NCBI GenBank assembly: GCA_964388435.1
Contig: CAYMAH010000033.1
Coordinates: 1-30,150 of the forward strand
Direction: 5' to 3'
Length of the DNA: 30,150 bases
DNA from: DTNV01 sp964388435
GTDB lineage: Archaea > Micrarchaeota > Micrarchaeia > Norongarragalinales > UBA8480
The notes beneath the pieces were generated by a model that did not search any database, was not told where the DNA came from, and saw only the letters and a list, made by a program, of their open reading frames with translations. Positions 1 to 7,106 of this stretch are shown in pieces (position 1 is the stretch's first letter; every line of letters begins with the position of its first letter). The position numbers and the translations under genes were made by a program.

Positions 1-228
1 GATTATAGGGGTGAAATCAAGATAATAATGCTTAACGCTGGCGACGGGGATTTTCACGTGGTCAAAGGCGATAGGATAGCGCCGCTTCGTTTCGCTCAAA
101 ACAGATTCTTTAAAGTGGAAAGGATAAACCCTGCCCAAAACAAGCTGCGCTATCCTATCGCCTTTGACCACGTGAAAATCCCCGTCGCCAGCGTTAAGCA
201 TTATTATCTTGATTTCACCCCTATAATC
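1..228. repeat. Fold-back inverted repeat, 82-bp arms, 64-bp spacer
   Basis: Bases 1-82 are the exact reverse complement of 147-228, separated by a 64-base spacer at 83-146. The right arm and spacer lie inside a minus-strand dUTPase reading frame. The left arm replaces the point where that protein should continue into its C-terminal glycine-rich motif. A perfect repeat that breaks a gene at the very edge of the window is the usual signature of a palindromic chimera made during amplification or assembly. A real inverted duplication cannot be excluded from one sequence. The arms may extend beyond base 1. Confidence 0.95.
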
Positions 229-459
229 AGAATCAATCGTTCCAGGACTGTTCGGAATGAGAATTTTCTTCAGGCTCAACCCGCTTCTAGGTCTCACCTG
301 CACCTCAAAACCTTTTGGAATTTCCAGAAAAAGACCGGTGCCCACAAGCTTAACCTCGAATGGTTTTATTATAACATTCTCGTTAGAGTAAGCATCGAAA
401 GCCGCGGCTCCATCAGTCATTCTTTTCGGAGCCACCCCCTTGAATTTTATCACAACCAA
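82..459 (-). CDS. dut: dUTP diphosphatase (dUTPase), 3' end missing
   Basis: Trimeric dUTPase hydrolyses dUTP to dUMP and pyrophosphate, keeping uracil out of DNA and feeding dTMP synthesis. About 126 residues remain. The family motifs are visible in order: motif I around GAAAFDAY, motif II RPRSGLSL, motif III NSPGTIDSDYRG and motif IV KGDRIAQLVL. The reading then reaches LSETKR, where the family normally enters motif V (GGFGSTG). Here it runs into the fold-back repeat, so motif V is absent and everything read beyond base 82 is duplicated sequence. The TTG at 459 has GTGAT five bases upstream; GTG at 453 (MIKF) is the alternative start. The gene follows ndk after 6 bases, so the two are probably co-transcribed. 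It is closely related to the fragment at 30044-30150. Confidence 0.88.
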
Positions 460-465
460 AGAAAA

Positions 466-1002
466 TCACTTCAACTCAGGAAACCAGAGTTTAATTTCAA
501 AACTTGCTTCCTCCACATTCCCAGAAGCATGAATCAAATTCTTTACGGGCCTTTTCTCAAGATTCGCCAGATCAGCCGACTCAATCGAATAATCCCCCCT
601 TATTGTTCCAGGCTGTGCGTCAGAAGGCATGGTCGAACCAACCAGCTTTCTAACCACGCTAACCGCGTGATTGCCTTCAAGAACCATTGCAATCACATTG
701 TCGCTGCATATAAAATCAACAAGCCACTCCTTAATCTTCTTGCCGATATCAAAAGAATCAACAGTCCCAAACTCCTTCTCCAAACTCAAACCGTACTTAG
801 CATAATCATTCTTGGTCTTGTTTCCAAGCGTTTCAAGATATTCTCTAGAACCGGAATAATGCTTTGAGACAAGCTCTTTTCCAGGCTTAACCATCTTCAA
901 AGCCACAATCTGAAAGCCAGCCTTCTCAAATCTCTGCAACACCTCGCCGGCAAGACGCCTTTGCACAGCGTCGGGCTTCAACATAACAAAAGTTCTCTCC
1001 AC
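466..1002 (-). CDS. ndk: Nucleoside diphosphate kinase
   Basis: NDK moves a phosphate between nucleoside tri- and diphosphates through a phosphohistidine, supplying NTPs and dNTPs. The N-terminus reads VERTFVMLKPD, as is typical of the family. The catalytic histidine lies in NLIHASGNVEEA near the C-terminus (the family pattern is NxxHGSD). GTIRGDY, which precedes the active site, is also present. At about 178 residues it is longer than the common 140-150. The extra length sits in the middle (around LETLGNKTKNDYAKYG and the following charged segment), a pattern also known from some archaeal NDKs. GTG at 1002 is preferred over the upstream TTG at 1020, because GGTGAT lies exactly 6 bases before it and because homologues begin at this point. 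It is followed by dut. A TATA-like A/T tract at about 1027-1043 suggests its own promoter. Confidence 0.95.
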   Translation of the reverse strand: MERTFVMLKPDAVQRRLAGEVLQRFEKAGFQIVALKMVKPGKELVSKHYSGSREYLETLGNKTKNDYAKYGLSLEKEFGTVDSFDIGKKIKEWLVDFICSDNVIAMVLEGNHAVSVVRKLVGSTMPSDAQPGTIRGDYSIESADLANLEKRPVKNLIHASGNVEEASFEIKLWFPELK

Positions 1003-1008
1003 TAAAAA

Positions 1009-1014
1009 ATCACC
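1009..1014 (-). promoter_or_regulatory. Ribosome binding site GGTGAT of ndk
   Basis: GGTGAT on the minus strand sits 6 bases before the GTG at 1002 and inside the longer TTG-started frame. It decides the start of ndk in favour of the GTG and gives a model of the local ribosome binding site. Confidence 0.7.
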
Positions 1015-1043
1015 TTTCAATAAAACTTTAAAATTCTTTTAAA

Positions 1044-1820
1044 TCACTTAATAGTCGAACAAGCGCTTGTAATGTCATTGATAAAATCATTAAAAGACAT
1101 TTTACTCCAACTCAATGAAGTGGTGTTGTAATAATTCAACTGGTTAAACTGAGCTTGCACCACATACTTAGCCCCGAGAGCGGAGTCGGAATAACAAACC
1201 AAACTCGTCAAATAATTCTCAGCAGGAGAATTCGGATTCTCAACTTGATAGGTAATCTGAAAGCCATTCACATTCTTAACCTCCATATAAGCCTGCTGAA
1301 CCTCCCCTCCCGGAATTGAAGGAAAAACCTCAACATATAAATTGTTATAAAAAAGAGTGTTAGTGCCTCCAGTGTTAGGGTCAAAAGGATTGTATGATTT
1401 AAAAGAATCAAGAGTTTGAAAATTAGTCTGCTCATTCTGATGAGTCTGAAAACTAACATTAAAAGGAGTAAACTGAACAACGGTGTTCATAGGTAGTGAA
1501 AGAGCGGCGAACTCAGTAACGGCATTCTCAACAGCAGAAACCACCTTCTCGGTATCACTCAAAAGCGTTGGGCCCGAAGGAGGAGGAGTTGAATTGTTTG
1601 AAACATTTGAACCTGAAGCAGATGAGTTCAAAGAAGGTTGAGTATTATTCTGAACAGGGTTTTGAGTTGAAATTGGTTGTGAACCTGAAGACGCTGAAGC
1701 GTTCGGCTGAACCGAAACATTAGAAACTGAAGCAGAGCCGCGACCCAAACCAAAAACAGCCAAAACTCCCAAAACAATTAAAACAAGCAAAATCAAACCA
1801 ACCAAAACAAAGTTGTCCAT
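1044..1820 (-). CDS. Membrane-anchored secreted hypothetical protein
   Basis: I do not recognise the family. The 258 residues begin with an uncleaved-looking hydrophobic helix (about 5-26, VLVGLILLVLIVLGVLAVFGL). A low-complexity linker rich in Ser, Asn, Gln, Thr and Pro follows (about 28-88) and carries several N-x-S/T sequons. A globular part of about 170 residues completes the protein and contains two cysteines. The layout suggests an outward-facing domain on a flexible, probably glycosylated stalk. There is no ribosome binding site before the ATG, and an A/T tract resembling a TATA box lies about 28 bases upstream (1844-1851), so a leaderless transcript is plausible. It lies between ndk and two other surface proteins on the same strand. 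Confidence 0.8.
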   Translation of the reverse strand: MDNFVLVGLILLVLIVLGVLAVFGLGRGSASVSNVSVQPNASASSGSQPISTQNPVQNNTQPSLNSSASGSNVSNNSTPPPSGPTLLSDTEKVVSAVENAVTEFAALSLPMNTVVQFTPFNVSFQTHQNEQTNFQTLDSFKSYNPFDPNTGGTNTLFYNNLYVEVFPSIPGGEVQQAYMEVKNVNGFQITYQVENPNSPAENYLTSLVCYSDSALGAKYVVQAQFNQLNYYNTTSLSWSKMSFNDFINDITSACSTIK

Positions 1821-1866
1821 AAATCAATTTAAGAATAAAATAGAATTTAAACCTTTCCACAAACTA

Positions 1867-1888
1867 ACTCCTCATTAAAAATAGGAGT
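1867..1888 (-). terminator. Weak hairpin downstream of the secreted-protein operon
   Basis: ACTCCT and AGGAGT form a 6-bp stem around a 10-base A/T loop, 16 bases past the TAG stop of the gene at 1905-3140. It may help end the upstream transcript. The stem is short, so this is only a suggestion. Confidence 0.25.
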
Positions 1889-1904
1889 ATTTGAAAATAA
1901 GACT

Positions 1905-3140
1905 CTAACTTTCAACTGACTTCCGAGCCTCCTCGAAAAGCTCGTCATCGCTCTTCTCCCTTTTGGAGTTGAAGTAAAAAACCGCGGCTGCAATAAAAAT
2001 GATTAAAACCAAAACACCGCCTGCAGCGAAAGGAAGAGCGGTTACAAAACCGCTCAAAAGAGAAGATTGATTTGAAAGAAGAACGGTCTGATTGAAAACC
2101 CCTTGAGCGGAAGAACCTGAAATGAAGAGAGTAGAAGAGTTGAAAGGGAAGTAAAGAGTAACCGATTTTTGAGAGGGGATTGCAACCGCTTTTGAAAGGG
2201 TTTTATTAACCTGAAAAACCGCGCTTGTAACATCAAAACCCTCATTATTATATATCGTAATCTCCGCCCGACCCCCGCTTAAAGAGCCTGACGCTGAAAG
2301 ATTCAAAAACCTCGGAGCGCAGGAAGACACGTTAACCACAAAATTAGACTGACTGTTAAATCCGTTCGAACTTGAAACGTTTATCTGAACAGGGTAAACT
2401 CCGGCGGTGTCAAGAAAAACAGTGTAAATAAAACTCCTGCTGGCGAAAGGAGCGAGGTCAATAGGAGACAAAACGCTTCCAATGTTTGAATTCAAGTTAA
2501 AAACACTCTCTGAATTCTGGTTGTTGGAAAGAGTGAGAGCGGTTGAAAAAACACCCACACATGTCTGAGCGATCGAAGGAGTCTTCAAAAAAGTGTAATT
2601 ACAATCGGCCACGCTCAAAGCATAATCATGCTCTTTAAAATTCGAGAAAACCTTAAACAAATACAAACCAGGAGTGGTCGAGCAGGGAATGCTTTGAATC
2701 AAACTCCGGTTATCGGGAGAAAGCCAGTATTGAAAGGGGCTTTCAACAGAAACATTGCTCCCGCCGACAATCAAACTTCTAGAATTAGAGCAGGCGCAGG
2801 AAACAACGGGATTCAAAACATTCAACCCCGAGGTGTTGGAAGAAACAAAAACCTGAGTCACGTCACTCTGATTGTAATAACCGTTCCAAGCGTCGAGAGA
2901 AAACTGGTACACGCCTGAAGCGTTGCATGGAACATCGAAAACAAGATTCCCGCTTCCATTCAAAAAACCCGGAAGAAAATGAGGAAACCGAAGATCGGTG
3001 GAAAGAAAAGAGGGAGAGTTAACAAAAAAATCATAAGCCACTCCGTTCTGGCAGGGTTGGACAGTCAAAGGCTGGGTTAAAAACAAAGCGCCAGCTGAAA
3101 CCGCTACGGCAAAAAAAAACAAAAAACCTATTTTTTTCAT
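1905..3140 (-). CDS. Secreted, C-terminally anchored surface protein with Ig-like repeats
   Basis: The family is not identified. The 411 residues start with a signal peptide (MKKIGFLFFFAVAVSAGALF). About 330 residues of beta-rich sequence with many N-x-S/T sequons and scattered cysteines follow. A transmembrane helix near 368-392 precedes a short charged cytoplasmic tail ending KREKSDDELFEEARKSVES. Spaced segments such as FNLNSNIGSVLSPIDLAPF and GVYPVQINVSSSNGF resemble the CARDB or NEW3-like folds of archaeal surface proteins. The start ATG overlaps the stop of the upstream 914-residue gene (ATGA), so the two are translationally coupled. The stop is TAG, rare in this window; reading through it would add only 9 residues before TAA. 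Confidence 0.85.
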   Translation of the reverse strand: MKKIGFLFFFAVAVSAGALFLTQPLTVQPCQNGVAYDFFVNSPSFLSTDLRFPHFLPGFLNGSGNLVFDVPCNASGVYQFSLDAWNGYYNQSDVTQVFVSSNTSGLNVLNPVVSCACSNSRSLIVGGSNVSVESPFQYWLSPDNRSLIQSIPCSTTPGLYLFKVFSNFKEHDYALSVADCNYTFLKTPSIAQTCVGVFSTALTLSNNQNSESVFNLNSNIGSVLSPIDLAPFASRSFIYTVFLDTAGVYPVQINVSSSNGFNSQSNFVVNVSSCAPRFLNLSASGSLSGGRAEITIYNNEGFDVTSAVFQVNKTLSKAVAIPSQKSVTLYFPFNSSTLFISGSSAQGVFNQTVLLSNQSSLLSGFVTALPFAAGGVLVLIIFIAAAVFYFNSKREKSDDELFEEARKSVES

Positions 3141-5881
3141 TGCAATTGCTTCAACTCACTTTTTTCACTCCAAGCGCGGTAAATGAAAAAAACTCCGACC
3201 AGCACCAAGATGAAAATAAGCGCTTCCACCAAAGGCTCGGTAACCAAAGTGAAAAAGCCAGACAAAAGATTGTTGGACTTCACCGGAATCACGAAAGGAA
3301 TCGAAGTGGAATTAAACTGGGTTGAAAGAACCAAAGAGGCGTTGTAATCCTGAGCTGAAACTCCAGGAGCGTTAACAACAGCGGTGAAATTATGCGAAAA
3401 CCCGCTTGGAATGAAAGAATTCACAGGAGTGAATGAATAACTCCAACTGCCAGGCAAGCCTTGAATCGAAGGCGAGATATACTCATCACCCCCGTTGTTC
3501 TGAACGGTAAAAGTAAGGTTAAAAACACCGCTTGAATAAGTAACATTTGAAAGCGAAGCGTTGAGACTGAAAACAGACGGCTCGACATTAACCACCAAAT
3601 TAAGAGTGGAAACCAAGCCATTGTTGAAAGAATAAACGCTCAAAGGAATAATATAACTTCCAACAGTTGTCGAACTTTTAGGCGCAACGTCCAACTCCAC
3701 CTGCGCTGTCTGACCGGGCTGCAAACTGAAATTGCCTGGACTTACAGTCAAAATATTCGAGTTAAATTGAACGTCGTAAGAATCAGGGTAAGAACCCGTG
3801 TTCTGAACAGAAAGAAAAACAATCTGCAACCCGCCACTAGAATTAACCTCAGACTGAGAAAGTGAAGCAACGGCAGAGTAAAACCCATTCACGGCAACGC
3901 AAACAGACTGCTGAAAAACAACAGTGTTATTATGATCAAGATAAACAGTCGCATAATCCTGACTACCGGCAAGCTTGGAAGTGTCAAACTTCAAGTAAAG
4001 CGTTCTTGTAGACCCATACTGAAAGTTATAAACAAGACTCTGAGTCAAAGAGGCTCCGAAATCACTGCTAACCACCGCGTTGAAATCACCAGAAGCAGCG
4101 TAATTCGTCACATTAACAGGAACAAAAACAATTCCAGTGTCATTCAGAACATTGCAATTGGAAGAAGAATAGAATTGTCCCGTAACGCTCAAGTCAACCA
4201 AGGCGTCGCTTGAAGCAAAAGGAGTGGTCGCGTTAACCATAATCTGCTGAGCGCCCGAAGCACCGTCAGGAACATTAACGGTTAAATAAACAAACTTTGA
4301 CTCGTGAGCCTGCAAAACGAACTGGCTCTCATCAAAGCTTGAAGTGAAAACACTATTGCTGGTCATTGAAACCGTTGTCTGGAAATCAGCATTGTTTTGA
4401 ACAAGAAACTTGAAAACCGCGTTGTTGTTGGGAAAAACAGTCGCGTTCTCATTCAAAGCAACAACAGAAACGCCAGAGTTAAGAGCAAGAGGAATCAACT
4501 GAGTCGAAGAGCAATCACCGTTAAAAGTAACCGCCAGCTCAGAAGAACCATAAAAATTACTTGGAAGCTCAGGCTGAACCGAAACAACTGCTGAAGAGCC
4601 GGCGTTAATAAAAACGCTTAAAGGCCCTGAAACAGGAAAATCAGAAGAATAAGAAACTGAAATATTCTGAGAATAATCAGCGTTGTTATTAACAGTCAAC
4701 TGAATAACGGGATTAGAAACTCCTGCAACGTTAGAAACCACGCTTGAAACAATATCGCAGCTGGTGGGAGTCAAAGACACTTCAGCCACCGCGTTATTCC
4801 CCGCCGTAACCTGAACGCTGGCCTGACTTGACTGAAAACCGCTGTCAGAAGCATAAATAGTATAAACCCCTGGCTGCAAACCCTGAAGCTCTACCTCTCC
4901 ATTAGCGTCGGTGTAAAAAGCAGTGCTGTTACCAATCAAAACAACCGCGTTTGGAAGAGGCTGAGTGCCGTTAAAAACCTTGACCAAAACACTGCCGGTG
5001 GTCAAAGGAGCTGGAACCACAGTCAAAGAAGCGCCGGAACACTGAATACCACCTACAACGCTAGACAAGCTAACCGGAAACGGATAATAATTCTCACTGC
5101 CATACTGACAAGTGGAAGTACAAGTGCCAGATTCATTACCCTGACAATTCAAAGAAGCATACTGACCATTACCGCAATCCACATAACCCTGAGAAGGAGT
5201 AGATGGAAAATCAGAATAAATCAAAGAAACAACAGCAGAATTACCCTGAACAACAGAAGAAGGGTTCACGCTAGTCAAACAATAAGGATTCGTGGCAACG
5301 CAAGAATTCCCCTGAACCGCCTCGGTAGAAGGACAGCCGCACTGACTCGCCTTTTGAATAAGATTTCCATTTTCACAATAATAAGGAGTGTTGGTAGAAC
5401 AAGAACCGTAAAGAGTCCCGTCACTGCAAGTAGGCTGAACACACTGCCCGCCACTATAAACCTCTCCAACCGGACAACCGCAAATCTCGGGATTATAAAC
5501 CAAATTTCCATCATTACAATACAACGAAGAAGAATTTGAGCCATTAACATTTGAAACTGAACAACTCCCACTAGGCGTTCCATCACTACAAGCAGGCTGA
5601 GAGCTAGAACCCTGTACATTAATATTATAAGTAGGATTTTGAGCAGGAGCAAAATAAGAATACTCTGGATAAACGGTATAATAAGGATAAAAATAGGTAG
5701 GGTAAATATAAGAAGAATAATAAGTAGGATAATAACTATAATAAGGATAATAAGTAGAGTAAACAGGGTAAGAGTAATAGGGATAATAATATCCAGGAGA
5801 AGTAACCCACACGTCAGCATTCGAAAGCCTAACTAACACCAAAAAAGCAAATACAAGACCAATTGTTAAATATTTATTCAT
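3137..5881 (-). CDS. Large secreted surface protein with tyrosine-rich N-terminus and Cys-rich modules
   Basis: This is a 914-residue cell-surface protein. A signal peptide (1-22) is followed by a tract at 31-77 in which 24 of 47 residues are Tyr, mixed with Pro and Ser. Next come two or more cysteine-rich modules of the form CSDGT..GSC...YC..GNL...CGCP (about 97-200). A segment around GSVLVKVFNGTQPLPNAVV with TDANGEVELQGLQPGVYTI matches the carboxypeptidase regulatory-like (CarboxypepD_reg) fold. Several beta-sandwich repeats follow, with motifs like SLQPGQTAQVELDVAP that resemble NEW3/CARDB domains. A C-terminal transmembrane helix (about 880-902) has a short charged tail. It is likely an adhesin or envelope structural protein. 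It leads a two-gene operon with a TATA box, a palindrome and GGTGGG upstream of the ATG. Confidence 0.88.
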   Translation of the reverse strand: MNKYLTIGLVFAFLVLVRLSNADVWVTSPGYYYPYYSYPVYSTYYPYYSYYPTYYSSYIYPTYFYPYYTVYPEYSYFAPAQNPTYNINVQGSSSQPACSDGTPSGSCSVSNVNGSNSSSLYCNDGNLVYNPEICGCPVGEVYSGGQCVQPTCSDGTLYGSCSTNTPYYCENGNLIQKASQCGCPSTEAVQGNSCVATNPYCLTSVNPSSVVQGNSAVVSLIYSDFPSTPSQGYVDCGNGQYASLNCQGNESGTCTSTCQYGSENYYPFPVSLSSVVGGIQCSGASLTVVPAPLTTGSVLVKVFNGTQPLPNAVVLIGNSTAFYTDANGEVELQGLQPGVYTIYASDSGFQSSQASVQVTAGNNAVAEVSLTPTSCDIVSSVVSNVAGVSNPVIQLTVNNNADYSQNISVSYSSDFPVSGPLSVFINAGSSAVVSVQPELPSNFYGSSELAVTFNGDCSSTQLIPLALNSGVSVVALNENATVFPNNNAVFKFLVQNNADFQTTVSMTSNSVFTSSFDESQFVLQAHESKFVYLTVNVPDGASGAQQIMVNATTPFASSDALVDLSVTGQFYSSSNCNVLNDTGIVFVPVNVTNYAASGDFNAVVSSDFGASLTQSLVYNFQYGSTRTLYLKFDTSKLAGSQDYATVYLDHNNTVVFQQSVCVAVNGFYSAVASLSQSEVNSSGGLQIVFLSVQNTGSYPDSYDVQFNSNILTVSPGNFSLQPGQTAQVELDVAPKSSTTVGSYIIPLSVYSFNNGLVSTLNLVVNVEPSVFSLNASLSNVTYSSGVFNLTFTVQNNGGDEYISPSIQGLPGSWSYSFTPVNSFIPSGFSHNFTAVVNAPGVSAQDYNASLVLSTQFNSTSIPFVIPVKSNNLLSGFFTLVTEPLVEALIFILVLVGVFFIYRAWSEKSELKQLQ

Positions 5882-5887
5882 ACAAAA

Positions 5888-5929
5888 CCCACCTTGTTGT
5901 TACTAATGTGTAGTAACAAGTATTTAAAT
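5888..5929 (-). promoter_or_regulatory. Promoter with palindromic operator-like site
   Basis: On the minus strand, ATTTAAATA (5921-5929) is a TATA box about 45 bases before the ATG at 5881. Immediately downstream, where transcription should begin, is the palindrome GTTACTA-5-TAGTAAC (5899-5917, 7-bp perfect arms). GGTGGG (5888-5893) lies 6 bases before the ATG. A repressor bound to the palindrome would block the start site. This reading is inferred from position only. Confidence 0.55.
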
Positions 5930-6096
5930 GTTGTGGTTTTGATAAGCTTTGCTCTTAAAGCAGCTTTTTTAACCGACTTAAAGAGTAAAGTTTTCAAATA
6001 CCAGCTTTTCTCAAAAATTACCTCTTTCCGTTTTTTTCTAAAATAGGTTCAACATGATTTAAAGAAACTTGTCTGGAGAGGTTACTTAGCTACTTC

Positions 6097-6948
6097 TTAT
6101 TTTTCTTTTTGTTCTTGATGTTCCAGTTTGAAGTTGGAAAATGACTTGCTTGCTTTTTGAGACCAGAATGAAGGTAATTGATTTGCTACGAATCCTTCGA
6201 ATTCATCAGAGTAAACATAGGTAGCGAACAGTCCATTTTCAGGTAGCTTTTCAAAACCAGTGATTATGTTATGGTATATTTTACTAATCTTCTTGCGCTC
6301 AAAGTCCATTTGCAGGAGGGAAGGCTTTCGAAGCAGCAGGTAGTCAGATTGGCGGATAGCATTAATTTCAAGATTAGCTGAATTCTGTGAGATAAAAAGA
6401 ACTGAAATATCCTTGTGTCTTGCTATCATGATCAGTGAGGAAAGTAATTGGTTTGCATTAGACGTTGACCGTCTTGAAGAAAATGCTATCCCACCCTCGT
6501 CCACCAATACAAACGCGCCATTTGGAAGCGCGCTTAGCTCTTCAGTGCAGAAAATCCATGTTGGGAGAGTTGATTGGTTAAAACCCATTGCGTAAACAGG
6601 TCGTGTTTTTTTAGCCGCAACATTCTCAAGCAAGCGCATGCCAAGAGCGCTCTTGCCACTTCCCCTGGCGCCAAGCACGAGACCTATAGTACTTTTTGTG
6701 GAATAAACTTTTTCTTCAAACGCTGCAAGGCTTCCCTTCCCGGAACTCAACAACTCTAACGGAATGCTTACCGCAGAACCTGAAACTCTAGACGCGTGTC
6801 TTTCTGTGCGGTCAGTTTTCCTGCCCACAGCAACGAGAGTTGAATAAAGCCAGACGCAAAACCACCTAATCACATGAAAGATCGTGAAAACAATCCAAAT
6901 CAACGCCTTCCACAGCCGACCTAAAACTCCACGTTTCTTTTTAGCCAC
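6097..6948 (-). CDS. Zot-like membrane-anchored P-loop ATPase
   Basis: The protein has 283 residues. A basic N-terminus leads into a hydrophobic helix (about 14-42). The NTPase core follows: Walker A GARGSGKS (93-100), a Walker B-like FVLVDE (146-151), an SRR motif just after it, and FISQNS (185-190) as a sensor-like strand. The stretch RHKDISVLFISQ followed by INAIRQSDYLLLRKP is close to the pattern of Zot/gene I proteins of filamentous phages, which drive virion assembly through the membrane. Unlike phage gene I proteins, the membrane helix here precedes the ATPase. No coat or replication genes are adjacent. The GTG start has no correctly spaced ribosome binding site, but AATTTAATAAAA lies about 29 bases upstream, so translation is probably leaderless. 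HerA/FtsK-type or other archaeal membrane ATPases are alternatives. Confidence 0.7.
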   Translation of the reverse strand: MAKKKRGVLGRLWKALIWIVFTIFHVIRWFCVWLYSTLVAVGRKTDRTERHASRVSGSAVSIPLELLSSGKGSLAAFEEKVYSTKSTIGLVLGARGSGKSALGMRLLENVAAKKTRPVYAMGFNQSTLPTWIFCTEELSALPNGAFVLVDEGGIAFSSRRSTSNANQLLSSLIMIARHKDISVLFISQNSANLEINAIRQSDYLLLRKPSLLQMDFERKKISKIYHNIITGFEKLPENGLFATYVYSDEFEGFVANQLPSFWSQKASKSFSNFKLEHQEQKEK

Positions 6949-6970
6949 ACCTAATGATTGACAAGTTTTG

Positions 6971-6982
6971 TTTTATTAAATT
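6971..6982 (-). promoter_or_regulatory. TATA box of the Zot-like ATPase gene
   Basis: AATTTAATAAAA on the minus strand is centred about 29 bases before the GTG at 6948, the spacing expected if transcription begins at or next to the start codon. The GGTG one base before the GTG is too close to act as a ribosome binding site. Confidence 0.45.
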
Positions 6983-7106
6983 GTTGGTAATAATCAGGTA
7001 ATCAAATTTTCCGCGTGAAAATAACCAGTGTTTCAGCAAAATCTAACAAAGCACTTCCAGATTCATGATAATGCTTGTATTAATTTTTTAAAAGTTAAGT
7101 AATTTT

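Noticed and set aside
81..148. A 75-base element repeated at both window ends, at first sight resembling a tRNA or att site
   Set aside because: In the minus strand both copies translate as the same dUTPase segment (motif IV to motif V), so it is coding homology, not an RNA or attachment site.
28..867. A 279-codon open frame on the plus strand
   Set aside because: It is the shadow of minus-strand dut and ndk, whose family motifs are clear; part of it is also created by the inverted repeat.
5639..5836. Plus-strand open frames with repeated Ile/Arg in the tyrosine-rich region
   Set aside because: They are antisense shadows of the TA-rich tyrosine codons of the secreted protein.
5941..5970. 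GCTTT/AAAGC hairpin with a T run on the plus strand
   Set aside because: Stem of five pairs only, and no plus-strand gene ends nearby, so a terminator role is not supported.
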